The notes: a model not told the origin generated them from the letters alone. Positions 9,709 through 18,344 are shown, counted from the first letter of the stretch. The stretch: DNA of 64,000 nt from Sphingobacterium sp. lm-10 (GCF_023554555.1 NZ_JAMJWC010000001.1:1054001-1118000), one strand, 5' to 3'. Made by a program: numbers and translations.

Positions 9709-10227
9709 AGCGTATTGGATTAGGTTTTATGACGTCTGATTTTCGATAAGATGTTTTACGAGACTTTGTAAAGGGTGATCATGACACTATTATTCGAACC
9801 CACCTTTTAACCATCTCTGATAAATTTACAATAAATAAGCTAATAACGCTAGATTTTCAAGAAACTTAAACAACTGTTTTTCAATAATTTCACAACCTAT
9901 CCCTAAATTCTGGCTCATGCTACTTCTCGGAAAAGGGTGCTACAAGGTTTTTTTCTTAACTGAAAGATGTCGGCTAATTACACGAGGTTCTGTGTAATAA
10001 TCATTAGGCATAGTGACATCATCTTTCCAAGATCCGAGGATAATGAAATTTCAATCGCTATTTGAGTGTATTAATTTCAGTACTTATACTGTTAAAAAAC
10101 ACTCAAAAAGAGGGATTTTAAATTGTTTTGCCGTAATGGCCCTAATCATTTCTAAAGAAATAGATAAATACTTGGTGCAGTAACGCGAAATTTTATCGCA
10201 ATAATATGCTATATGTTGAGAGTGGTA
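9709..10227. other. long intergenic region, no gene seen
   Basis: About 500 AT-rich bases between the divergent hydrolase gene and the small-peptide gene at 10351. I see no convincing reading frame, RNA gene or terminator. A candidate promoter for the rightward genes begins at 10228. Confidence 0.6.
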
Positions 10228-10256
10228 TTGTTATAGAATTATTTTTGATACTTTTG
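10228..10256 (+). promoter_or_regulatory. candidate promoter of the small-peptide/fimbrillin genes
   Basis: TTG at 10228-10230, an 18-base spacer, then TACTTTTG at 10249-10256, a match to the Bacteroidota -33/-7 pattern. It would give a leader of roughly 90 bases before the ATG at 10351. Confidence 0.5.
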
Positions 10257-10350
10257 AGTACACTAATAAGGCTTGAATGCTATTTGTCCACACTTTAGCA
10301 TACTAGAGATCATCGTAACGTATTAATAATTTGCTATCATCTAATTTTTT

Positions 10351-10539
10351 ATGAAAACCACCAACAAGAAACAAAAACCCAAAGCCCATTACACCTCACC
10401 CTCAATTGAAGTAGAGACAATTACTGTAGAATATTGTATTGGAGCTGCCTCAGCCACTGTTACCCCCGTTAACTCATCTTCGCAGGTAAGGCAGGAATGG
10501 GACACAGAAGCAGATGTAGTAGGAAATCAAGCTTGGTAA
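10351..10539 (+). CDS. small 62-residue protein paired with a fimbrillin gene
   Basis: The protein has a lysine-rich start (MKTTNKKQKPKAHYTSPSIE), a hydrophobic and polar middle with IGAASATVTP, and a tryptophan-containing acidic tail (QEWDTEADVVGNQAW). There is no signal peptide or membrane helix. It is clearly related to the 58-residue protein encoded at 14619-14795: both have Y-x-SP-x-I-x-V near the start, a following (T/A)-(V/L)-E, then A-(A/S)-S-A-x-V, an NSS stretch and an acidic W region. Both sit immediately upstream of a fimbrillin-type lipoprotein gene. That repeated pairing is the main support for it being a real gene. Function unknown; I do not recognise a named family. Confidence 0.75.
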   Translation: MKTTNKKQKPKAHYTSPSIEVETITVEYCIGAASATVTPVNSSSQVRQEWDTEADVVGNQAW

Positions 10540-10708
10540 CAAAATGCAAAAGCGACCCGTCTAAAATAGATTAGACATGTTGAGCTTACTACTACATAAA
10601 TCTAAACTTATTTTATATTTCTAGTATCCATAATACAATTTGGGCACTGTACTTTTTATGATTATCGTATGCTGATTAGTCAGTTACCGCCAATCTAATA
10701 TCATCATT

Positions 10709-12403
10709 ATGAAAAAAATGACAGAATTATCAAGACACTTCTACCTACTTCTTTTGATCGTAGCAGGTTCAACATGTTGGCTTTCTTCTTGTAACAAGTT
10801 AGAAAATGGAGAATTAGGAGATGGTACTACAGGTACCGTTGAATTCACCCTAAATGCAGCCACTTTTGAGGCCGTAGAAGAACTTGGAAATCGAGCGGCT
10901 ACACCATATTTAACGGACGTTGTGGAAGGAAGTTCGGTCCAGCAAAATACAATCGAACTTGGAAATGGCTTTTTGATGGTAGCTGAATTAACACCAGTAG
11001 ATCCACAAGCAACGCAAACAGGAAATCAATCACTCAAGGATGCTAGCAGAGCAGCATTAGACACAACCAATCTTTCTGCCAACATCAGGTATAGAGTCTT
11101 AGTATATAATTCGGCTGGTGCATATGTGACGGAAAGAGACTATATCCGCGGGCAGGAAGCCAGCACACAAGCATTACAACTCGATGGTGGTAGTACGTAC
11201 AGCTTTATAGTTTACTCCATAAATAGTACGGCGGCTGATCTTCCCGCTGTAACGCCCGCTGCCACGGCTAGCAGGACATTGGCCAACTCACAAATCAGTG
11301 TCGGAGGTACGCAGGACTATATGTATTTTAGACAAAACTTGACCGTTACTGGAAATTCTATTAATCGACTAAATATTGTTTTGAAACACCGATTTAGTCA
11401 AATCACTACAACTATTAATGCTTCTCAGACGAGATATAATATCACTGCTGTTAGCTCGAACTTTCAACCGCATAATACAAATTCATTGGTAAACTTATCA
11501 GATGGTTCATTTACACGGAATGGCACCGCGACCACATCCGCTGTAACTTACCCAACATTGGGAGGTCAGGTGGTCAACGCTGTACCAACGATGATTAATG
11601 CTCCTGCAAATCAAACAACCATTTTTACCATTCCTTCGATAACCATCGGACCGCTGACACAAAACAATTTAACACCGTTTACGACTCTTCGGGTAACACC
11701 AGGAGTGAGATACAATTTAATTTTAAATATTGTACCCACTGATGAATACTTGACACATTCAGGCAGACCAGCCGCACGTATTAACGGTAGAATCTGGGCA
11801 TTACATAACGTAGGCGTTGACCCTAATACCAGTGCTAATCCGGATCCGATAACATCCGTATTCCACGGTAACTTTTATCAATTTGGTCGGAATGTTATTG
11901 TCGCAGCACCAACTGCCACGGCCGTTAACGGTAACTGGAGCAATAGTACAAGTGCGGCTGCTGTGCCCCGGAACTCTTGGAATTCTGGATCAGAAGCTGC
12001 CCCTGCAAGAACCGTATCCGACCCTTGCCCAACGGGTTACAGAGTTCCGACAAGGACAGAAATTCAACAACTACTAGCCAATGTTATTGTCACTAATAGA
12101 GGCCCTTTTGAAGCTGGGTCAGGAAACTATAACTCAGGAAAGGTACTAACCAGTGTACGCAGAGCAGATGTCGTACTCGTATTGCCAGCGCAAGGATTTT
12201 ACAATATAGTCGGCACAAACCCAATAACTCCTGGAGCATTGGAAAACAGAGGTGCAGTTGGACATTATTGGACGAGTTCTGCATCTGGAAACAATTTGTG
12301 GAGACTGATTTTCAATTCAACTTCAGAAACTATTTCAGAACTTCAGGATAATGTAAATTACGTGGCACAGTCGAGGTATGTGAGATGTACCGCTACACTA
12401 TAA
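10709..12403 (+). CDS. fimbrillin-type lipoprotein with C-terminal FISUMP domain
   Basis: A 564-residue lipoprotein. The leader ends WLSSCNK, a lipobox with the lipidated cysteine near residue 28. The N-terminal two thirds (FTLNAATFEAVEELGNRA and onward) resemble the Mfa/FimA fimbrillin superfamily, with repeated beta-strand-rich segments. The last about 160 residues have DPCPTGYRVPTRTEIQQLL, GHYWTSS and a final RYVRC, which are hallmarks of the Fibrobacter succinogenes major paralogous (FISUMP) domain. Proteins of this type are surface adhesins or fimbrial tip components. The gene starts 170 bases after the small 62-residue gene, and a strong terminator follows. Confidence 0.85.
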   Translation: MKKMTELSRHFYLLLLIVAGSTCWLSSCNKLENGELGDGTTGTVEFTLNAATFEAVEELGNRAATPYLTDVVEGSSVQQNTIELGNGFLMVAELTPVDPQATQTGNQSLKDASRAALDTTNLSANIRYRVLVYNSAGAYVTERDYIRGQEASTQALQLDGGSTYSFIVYSINSTAADLPAVTPAATASRTLANSQISVGGTQDYMYFRQNLTVTGNSINRLNIVLKHRFSQITTTINASQTRYNITAVSSNFQPHNTNSLVNLSDGSFTRNGTATTSAVTYPTLGGQVVNAVPTMINAPANQTTIFTIPSITIGPLTQNNLTPFTTLRVTPGVRYNLILNIVPTDEYLTHSGRPAARINGRIWALHNVGVDPNTSANPDPITSVFHGNFYQFGRNVIVAAPTATAVNGNWSNSTSAAAVPRNSWNSGSEAAPARTVSDPCPTGYRVPTRTEIQQLLANVIVTNRGPFEAGSGNYNSGKVLTSVRRADVVLVLPAQGFYNIVGTNPITPGALENRGAVGHYWTSSASGNNLWRLIFNSTSETISELQDNVNYVAQSRYVRCTATL

Positions 12404-12492
12404 AGATGGAAAAAGCTTCTATCAAGGTCGTACGGTTTAGATTTATTTAATTCTTGCCGAGCCATCGAGTAAGCAATATCTTGCACTTCACC

Positions 12493-12550
12493 GTTATAAC
12501 ATAAGAAAGCTTCTCTTTTAGAGAGGCTTTCTTATGTTATAACCTTTTTT
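12493..12550. terminator. bidirectional intrinsic terminator between convergent fimbrillin genes
   Basis: A perfect 18-bp stem with arms 12493-12510 and 12526-12543; further pairing inside extends it. It is followed on the plus strand by CC and nine T. It ends the 10709 gene and may also serve the convergent gene ending at 12649. Confidence 0.9.
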
Positions 12551-12648
12551 TTTGCGCATTAACCTTGAACAGGCAAAAGTTAATAAGGAAAAAATACTAT
12601 GATGCTATTTTCGTTAACCTCCTAAATTCTTATATATTTCCAGAAATG

Positions 12649-14616
12649 TTAGTTAGTATTAATTCCATAGTATTCTGCTCTTTCGGCAGCCCAAACCATT
12701 AAATTGGCAAATAGAACAGAATTATAAACAGGCATGCTTCCTGCAGCCCTGCCATTTCCAGGTCCGCCGTAACTCTCTTTGCGAACCGGGAAGTTTTCGT
12801 ACGGACTTCCGCCTGCAGGTACAGTAGCAAAAGGTTGGGCAAAATAATCAGTGATTGATCCGCTTGAACTGCTGTTAGCCAACATCCCACCATCGCCTAC
12901 GAAAAACAAATTAAGCGTATTGTGCTTGAACATCGTGATACCGGGGTTGCTTTGATTGCTATAGTTTATGGCATTTCCTCCAGTATATATCGTAATATTA
13001 CCGGTAGGAACTCCGGTAAGTGAGGTGGTTGAATTCGCATCTTCGCCTCGAAACAGATTTCTGATATCGCCAAATGGACCATTTAGAATTCTATCATTTA
13101 TGTTGGGAAGCTGATAAACCGCGCCGGAGCCATTAACTCGAGTCCAATCTATTGCTGCGGTATTAAATATATTACGTAGAACATTCCTCCGCTGATTGCT
13201 TTGCGCAACATCTGGGGCACTATCAATCATCAGAATCAAGACTCCACCTGCTCTCACATAATTAGCTAACTCCGTGATTTCATCTGTGTTCAAAGGATAA
13301 AATAACGCAATGATAACTATATCCGGCCTAGGTGTCGCTCTAAGATGAACCAGCAGTCTATCGGAAGCGGCGATACTAGAGACGCGAGTTCGTACAAAGG
13401 GCTGCATTCTGAATATACTATTGGTCTGATTTCCAAAATTACGCGGCTCATATAACATACGGTAAGATGCCCTATTGAGGTCTCCAGCAGAATAACCGAA
13501 AATGATATCAGTGCTTACATGTAAAATTCTTTTACCAGAAATTACACGAAGTAGGTTAACACTACCATTTAGTGACATCCCGACCCTAGGTCGTGTAAAG
13601 TTACCAACCGTGTGCGTAAGAGGTGACCCACTGACCACTAATTGCTCCACTCGACCATTAGGATAGCGAACCGACAGGGCATTGAATCTAACCTGGACAT
13701 TGCTCAGGTTGGAGGGGTCGGCAGTGTAGTACGTCGCTATCTTAACCGCGTCAGAACCTGTCGTTACATTGCTAAAAGTAAGCGGGCCTGTGGCGATGGG
13801 GGTAATACCCGATTTAGTACCAGCACGCAAATCAAATCTTGCCTGTCTTAGCGTTTCATCTGTAAAAATAGCGTTCAAATCCACGATTTGAGCATATATC
13901 GGCTCGGCATTTACCCGAACGGTAACTCTTGCCAACTCGTGTTTGAACGTGATAGGCAACGTTGTATTTCCCGGAACAGTTCTAAATTCGCCGGCAGCGT
14001 ATAAAAGATCCCTCTCTATCGGAGTCTGTATGCTTGGGTTTTGAGTATTTGCTGGCTGTGGGATATCCTGGGTATCATTATAGGAGTAAGCATACCAGAG
14101 GTACTCTTCATTGAGTACAACTTCAATGTTAGTGGTAGTACCAGCGTTTGCTAAGACAGACATGGCAAACTGACCATTCCTCTTATAATAAAGTAGTAAT
14201 CTGTATGTTCTACCTTGCGTCATTAAAGTTGAAGCTCTTGCTTGTGTACTTGCTAGCATCGACATCGTGGGATTCCTATCAAATTCGTTAATAGAAGATC
14301 TGTCGTCGATACCTGTTTGCTCAGATATAATAGTCGCCTGAACATCTGATAGATCCGAAAAATTAATAACGTTATTTGGAGAAATGGGTACCTGTGCTTC
14401 AAGTATTTTTGAAGCAGCGCGTGGTAATATTCCAAGACCTAAACCCTGCCCGGCCTCTATTTCTTCTGTAATGCCAATGATATCTACAGAAATAGACGTT
14501 GATTCCCCACTAATGCTGTTCAAATCTTCTTTGCAAGAAAAGATTAGACTAGAAATGATAACTGCCAAGAAGGCATAAACTATAATCCCATGTCTTTGAA
14601 CAGAATTTGACATCAT
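12649..14616 (-). CDS. large fimbrillin-type lipoprotein with an unusual C-terminal domain
   Basis: A lipoprotein of about 655 residues. I place the start at the ATG 14616 (MMSNSVQRHG), giving a leader that ends SSLIFSCKED with a good lipobox; a longer frame from 14658 would overlap the small upstream gene. The N-terminal half resembles fimbrillins (SISVDIIGITEEIEAG; LPITFKHELARVTVRVNA). The C-terminal half (about residues 360-655) looks different: RPDIVIIALFYPLNTDEI and YVRAGGVLILMIDS suggest a Rossmann-like or glutamine-amidotransferase-like fold, with LNLFFVGDGGML further on. The stop of the 58-residue gene lies 2 bases before this start, so they form an operon. A surface adhesin is likely; the role of the C-terminal domain is unknown. 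Confidence 0.82.
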   Translation of the reverse strand: MMSNSVQRHGIIVYAFLAVIISSLIFSCKEDLNSISGESTSISVDIIGITEEIEAGQGLGLGILPRAASKILEAQVPISPNNVINFSDLSDVQATIISEQTGIDDRSSINEFDRNPTMSMLASTQARASTLMTQGRTYRLLLYYKRNGQFAMSVLANAGTTTNIEVVLNEEYLWYAYSYNDTQDIPQPANTQNPSIQTPIERDLLYAAGEFRTVPGNTTLPITFKHELARVTVRVNAEPIYAQIVDLNAIFTDETLRQARFDLRAGTKSGITPIATGPLTFSNVTTGSDAVKIATYYTADPSNLSNVQVRFNALSVRYPNGRVEQLVVSGSPLTHTVGNFTRPRVGMSLNGSVNLLRVISGKRILHVSTDIIFGYSAGDLNRASYRMLYEPRNFGNQTNSIFRMQPFVRTRVSSIAASDRLLVHLRATPRPDIVIIALFYPLNTDEITELANYVRAGGVLILMIDSAPDVAQSNQRRNVLRNIFNTAAIDWTRVNGSGAVYQLPNINDRILNGPFGDIRNLFRGEDANSTTSLTGVPTGNITIYTGGNAINYSNQSNPGITMFKHNTLNLFFVGDGGMLANSSSSGSITDYFAQPFATVPAGGSPYENFPVRKESYGGPGNGRAAGSMPVYNSVLFANLMVWAAERAEYYGINTN

Positions 14617-14618
14617 GT

Positions 14619-14795
14619 TTAAAAATATAAATTGCTCGAAGAGTTTTGATCTTCCCAACCCTCTATCTCAGGAGTATTCGAAGAGTTCGGTCCACCTAGC
14701 CTCACCACTGCCGATGAGGCAGAAAAGTTCTCTTCAAGCGCAAGAAACACAACCTGTATTTCCGGAGAGACATATTGTTTCTTTTCAGGTATCAT
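14619..14795 (-). CDS. small 58-residue protein paired with a fimbrillin gene
   Basis: ATG at 14795-14793, stop TAA at 14621-14619. The protein starts MIPEKKQYVSPEIQVVF, continues through FSASSAVVRLGGPNSS, and has an acidic IEGWEDQ near the end. It has no signal peptide. It aligns with the 62-residue protein at 10351: Y-x-SP-x-I-x-V, a glutamate eight or nine residues later, A-x-SA-x-V, the NSS run and the acidic tryptophan segment all correspond. Only two bases separate its stop from the ATG of the fimbrillin-type lipoprotein gene, so the two are translationally linked. Function unknown; a chaperone-like, regulatory or secreted partner of the fimbrillin are all possible. Confidence 0.72.
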   Translation of the reverse strand: MIPEKKQYVSPEIQVVFLALEENFSASSAVVRLGGPNSSNTPEIEGWEDQNSSSNLYF

Positions 14796-15299
14796 TATTT
14801 CTTTTTGTTTGTAATAAAATTAAGATTGATCAACAAAAATCATGTAAAAATTAATACAGCGATTGACATAATTTAATATATATAACTAATACTATTATAA
14901 ATATAATGTAAAGATATAACATAACTACAAAATAAAAAAATAACATTAATTTGCTATACTTGGATTCAATACATAAATAAAAACAATAATTTAAAAATAA
15001 TTTTATTTTTATGAATTTATATTTACTCTAATGCGCAGATAGATATTGGTGTTTTAGCAAGATTTTGGTCTCTTCAGACCGTTATTAAGCTATTGTATCC
15101 GATTGCACGTAAGAAATTAATCCCGAATATGAATTGGATTAGCTAAGATGCATTGACAACCACCTCACCAGTATATTATACTAAATTAAGGCTATCAAGC
15201 AATTACAATATCTGCGCTTAGGGAATAGGATGCGCAAGATTATACTACTGCTTTTACACACCTTTTACTGCATACAATCAAACTGTAATTCCACAAAAA
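14796..15299. other. AT-rich intergenic region, no gene seen
   Basis: About 500 bases, very AT-rich, between the small-peptide gene (start 14795) and the terminator of the MACPF gene. It must hold the promoter of the leftward small-peptide/fimbrillin operon, but I could not pick out a convincing -33/-7 pair. No RNA gene or repeat was recognised. Confidence 0.55.
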
Positions 15300-15327
15300 A
15301 ACCCAAGCTAATTTAAAAGCTTGGGTT
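15294..15327 (-). terminator. intrinsic terminator of the MACPF gene
   Basis: Arms 15300-15309 and 15318-15327 (10 bp, 8-base loop); on the minus strand the hairpin runs into a T tract (plus-strand A run 15294-15300). It lies 23 bases past the stop codon. Confidence 0.85.
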
Positions 15328-15350
15328 CGAAATCTTACTGACTTTAATTA

Positions 15351-16799
15351 CTACTGCGGCTTGGGAAAAGCATAAAATACAATGCCTTGATTCTCCCATC
15401 CTATAAAATAATTATTCCTTTCAAATGTATGATCGTGCATAGAGGCATGAAAATGCTTATAAATAGGAACTGCCCCAGGTACAGTAGCTTTCGGAACGTA
15501 AAATATTATACCCTGATTTGAAAGGTCTGAATTTCGACGCTGCAAATTAGGGTCGGTGTAGTACACATGTGATTTATAAGACTTTATGTAATATTTATAA
15601 ACGGGAACACTATTGGGTGCTTGATAGTTATACACATAGAATGGAATATGTTCCTTTTGTAGATTTGAGTCATAATCTCTTAAGTTTGGGCGAGGGTCAT
15701 AAATATGATCTTGAGCCCAAGTCCAATAATATCTGTATACAGGAATCTTATTAAGTGTAATCTTTGTCGAATTCTTATTTAGATACCATTCCAAATAGAT
15801 TTTCATATACTCCCTTTTTGTAGGATTTGAAATAAACTCATAAATCGGTACCATTCCATTTTTTCCATATTCAATCAATACCGCATTTTTTAAGTTTACG
15901 GTAGATTGCCAGTTGTCGATATTAATCTTTTGAGGCGTTTTGCCATCTAAAATCATCTCTCCCACCAATCCTTTGCTACCGTCTCCACCAATTGATCTAT
16001 AGTTAATCTGCTGTTTAGAATTGGAATTAGCTGCAGAATGATTGTAAGCAAAATCTACTTTTACATTCCATACTTTTTGTAACCCATTTAGTGCTAGCCC
16101 CGCCGCTACTGACTGATGTTTATTTTCTGTATTGGTCTCTGTTTTATAACCCAAACAAAATTTTGCCCCCAAATGAATATGAGTTAAAACGTGGGTTCCG
16201 TAAAATTCCACAAGATCTTGAGGAGAGTACTTTTCTAAATCTTCCAGAAATTCGCGACTCAGATAGTTATTTCTCAGATCCTCGACTGCCGTTGCCAATC
16301 TCAATGTCCTCATAAAAATTCGTTTGTTAGCACTTGCTAATGAATAACTTCCATGATAAGCAGAACTTCCACCGAATGAGGCATTTATTTCAGTACGGAA
16401 CATTTTTTTCACTCCAAAACCGCTATTAATGTTTATCGATAGAGAATCAGAATAGCTTTCCGCATTATCCGCTATTATATATCTAAAATCGTCATTCACA
16501 CCAACATCATCTATAAATCTTTCATTATTGTTGGCGATAAACTTGGGCACATCAATAACTGCTAACTTTGCAGAGACTCTGTTAGCATATAAACCAGTCG
16601 CGTCATAACCATGACCAATTAAATTAGTGGGGCCATGATCCGAAGCTGCCATTACGCTTCTGCTGATTGTTGATTTCCTTTTTTTAATTTCTTGATCAAT
16701 CTGGTCTTGATCATTTAAATTTTCAAGTTCGGATACTGAACAACCTACCATTGTAGCCAATAGTAAGAAAGTTCCAATTAATTTTAATTTCATACACAT
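15351..16799 (-). CDS. MACPF-domain lipoprotein with three C-terminal aromatic repeats
   Basis: A 482-residue lipoprotein. The leader ends LLLATMVGC with the lipidated cysteine at residue 20; a second in-frame ATG two codons later is an alternative start. Residues about 55-350 form a membrane attack complex/perforin domain; the signature is YGTHVLTHIHLGAKF at 200-214. The C-terminal 130 residues hold three repeats (about 352-390, 398-435, 444-476), each of the form (V/I)P(V/I)Y(K/R)xx, then a histidine-containing HxY or HxF, then a closing (I/V)xFYxx. These resemble DUF5648-type modules. In Bacteroidales, MACPF lipoproteins such as the BSAPs kill related strains by forming pores; a similar role, or a self-protective one, is possible here but unproven. 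Confidence 0.85.
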   Translation of the reverse strand: MCMKLKLIGTFLLLATMVGCSVSELENLNDQDQIDQEIKKRKSTISRSVMAASDHGPTNLIGHGYDATGLYANRVSAKLAVIDVPKFIANNNERFIDDVGVNDDFRYIIADNAESYSDSLSININSGFGVKKMFRTEINASFGGSSAYHGSYSLASANKRIFMRTLRLATAVEDLRNNYLSREFLEDLEKYSPQDLVEFYGTHVLTHIHLGAKFCLGYKTETNTENKHQSVAAGLALNGLQKVWNVKVDFAYNHSAANSNSKQQINYRSIGGDGSKGLVGEMILDGKTPQKINIDNWQSTVNLKNAVLIEYGKNGMVPIYEFISNPTKREYMKIYLEWYLNKNSTKITLNKIPVYRYYWTWAQDHIYDPRPNLRDYDSNLQKEHIPFYVYNYQAPNSVPVYKYYIKSYKSHVYYTDPNLQRRNSDLSNQGIIFYVPKATVPGAVPIYKHFHASMHDHTFERNNYFIGWENQGIVFYAFPKPQ

Positions 16800-17532
16800 G
16801 AGATAAATAGTTTTTGCTAATATATAAAATTTAATAATAAAAGGAAAATTTAAAATGTTAATATTATTTTTTATAACTAATCATAGTAGTAATAATGAAA
16901 CATCGAGATATTTGCATTACCTATAAAAACCATCAAGCATTTGCATAAGATCAATATTCCGCAAAATTAGTTGTTATACACGAAACAAATTATGCCTATA
17001 TAAACCACACAAGTAACTTAAATAAAGATAGATAAAGATGTAATAGGGAGACTTAATTATTAATGGTTAAAGAATGATAAAAGTGATTATCTACCTAAAC
17101 GTTTATCAATTTAGTATAGTACAAAATTGGCGACTTATTACCAATATCAACCACCATATCACTCGCATTCTTTACCTCACACGCCTCTTTTACTAATTTA
17201 ACTAGTATTCGAAATAACCTTTATAAGCATGTTATTTCTCCACATTATTTATAAAACATTACCTATGTTGAGAAAAAAATATATACACCAAATGATATTG
17301 CTCATTTTAACATCAATACTATTCAGATGGTGGTGATCGGCTATCTGGTTTGCTGCGCCTTTCATGTGTTCGCAGCCTAATTCATCATTGATTTGAAAAT
17401 GTCTTTTATGGCTTTAAATAAGAACAAATAATTCCTTTGCTTATTTATTCTCTAAGCCATGATTTACAAAATCGTACTAACAATAGTAAATACAATAACT
17501 ATCTAATTTCAACTATTTTACATATTGAAATA
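16800..17532. other. AT-rich intergenic region, no gene seen
   Basis: About 730 AT-rich bases between the MACPF start codon and the ssrA-derived repeats. It presumably holds the MACPF promoter. A short frame at 17265 (MLRKKYIHQMILLILTS, then stop) looks like the beginning of a signal peptide and could be a gene remnant, but is too short to call. Nothing else was recognised. Confidence 0.5.
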
Positions 17533-17912
17533 GGAAACCAGCGGAATTGCTTTCGTACCAAAAATCCGCAGGCATTAAGTAAGAACCTGATTGAAGGGTT
17601 CTCATCCCTAGCTTACAAAAAAAACCCAATCTTTCGATTGAGCTTTTTTTGTGGAGCCGGAGGGATTGCTTGCGTCCCATAACCCCGCACACCGGCCCGC
17701 AGCGAAGAAAGTTCGAACCCTCCTATCGGGTTCTCATCCCTCGGTCACAAAAAAAGCCCAATCTTTCGATTGAGCTTTTTTGTGGAGCCGGAGGGATTGC
17801 TTGCGTCCCATAACCCCGCACACCGGCCCGCAGCGAAAACAGTTCGAACCCTCCTGTCGGATTCTCATCCCTCGCTTACAAAAAAAGCCCAATCTTTCGA
17901 TTGAGCTTTTTT
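17533..17912 (-). repeat. tandem 131-bp repeats derived from the ssrA 3' end
   Basis: The boundary GTGGAGCCGGAGGGATT occurs at 17651, 17782 and 17913 on the plus strand, an exact 131-base period. The third copy is the true tmRNA 3' end. Units 17651-17781 and 17782-17912 differ at only a few positions. A partial unit lies at about 17596-17650 and a more decayed one at about 17533-17595. Each unit, read on the minus strand, has a T-arm half (GGAGGGTTCG), a GC-rich insert of 46 bases, the other T-arm half with the acceptor strand (AATCCCTCCGGCTCC), and a copy of the ssrA terminator hairpin. No unit can encode a full tmRNA. They look like scars of repeated insertion at the ssrA 3' end, or a repeat family derived from it. 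Confidence 0.85.
17880..17907 (-). terminator. ssrA terminator
   Basis: Arms 17886-17894 and 17899-17907 (9 bp with a G-U pair, GAAA loop on the minus strand), then a T run on the minus strand. The same hairpin is copied in each of the upstream tandem repeats. Confidence 0.85.
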
Positions 17913-17913
17913 G

Positions 17914-18279
17914 TGGAGCCGGAGGGATTCGAACCCTCGTCCAAACATAGTATGATCTACGCTTTCTACATGCTTAGCTTCTCTTTAATTGTCGGGAACC
18001 TGGAAGGTGAGTCGCTTACCTATACCCTGCTCCTTAGTTACTGAATCTTGTCAATGCTTAGTAACATCACATTAACCAGTTCTACAGTTCGATGCCTCTG
18101 ATGTTAGACGGTAGAACGAAGTCTAACGAGACAAATAGCTATGTTAAGTCTAACTTAAGCAGCTAAGGCGTAGTTTTCTTCGCCAGTTGTAAAGTTGAAA
18201 GTTCAGATTATAGTGCTAGACTAACAATGCACTGCATGCTTACATAACCATCGCTATCCTGTCAATTCCGGTCGACCCC
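17914..18279 (-). ncRNA. ssrA: transfer-messenger RNA (tmRNA)
   Basis: The 366-base RNA runs from GGGGTCG (18279-18273) to the acceptor strand CGGCTCC with discriminator A at 17914. The seven acceptor pairs form with two G-U pairs, and the T-arm is GAGGGTTCGAATCCCTC. CCA is not encoded. The tag reading frame starts at GGC 18184 and reads GEENYALAA followed by TAA (18157-18155), so with the charged alanine the tag is AGEENYALAA. This marks stalled nascent chains for ClpXP-type proteases. A TACTTTTG box at 18312-18319 (minus) is a candidate promoter, implying a short 5' leader that is trimmed. The 3' end is duplicated in the tandem repeats just downstream. Confidence 0.95.
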
Positions 18280-18311
18280 AAATAGTAAGATTCGCAATAA
18301 TTACAAGGATA

Positions 18312-18319
18312 CAAAAGTA
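18312..18319 (-). promoter_or_regulatory. candidate -7 box of ssrA
   Basis: The minus strand reads TACTTTTG, matching TAnnTTTG, 33 bases before the mature tmRNA 5' end. No clear -33 element at standard spacing. Confidence 0.45.
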
Positions 18320-18344
18320 CGCATTTTTTTGGGATAAACGTTAT

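Noticed and set aside
14615..14854. 79-residue plus-strand frame
   Set aside because: It is antisense to the 58-residue small-peptide gene, which has homology to the gene at 10351 and a tight link to the next gene.
17265..17336. 23-codon frame resembling the start of a signal peptide
   Set aside because: It stops after MLRKKYIHQMILLILTS and a few more residues. Possibly a gene remnant, but too short to separate from chance in AT-rich DNA.
17437..17682. 81-residue plus-strand reading frame
   Set aside because: It runs through the ssrA-derived repeats and the terminator; composition reflects the repeat, with no start-site or signal support.
17596..17912. CRISPR array
   Set aside because: The period is 131 bases with nearly the whole unit repeated, no short-repeat/unique-spacer pattern, and no cas genes. 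The unit is tmRNA tail plus terminator.
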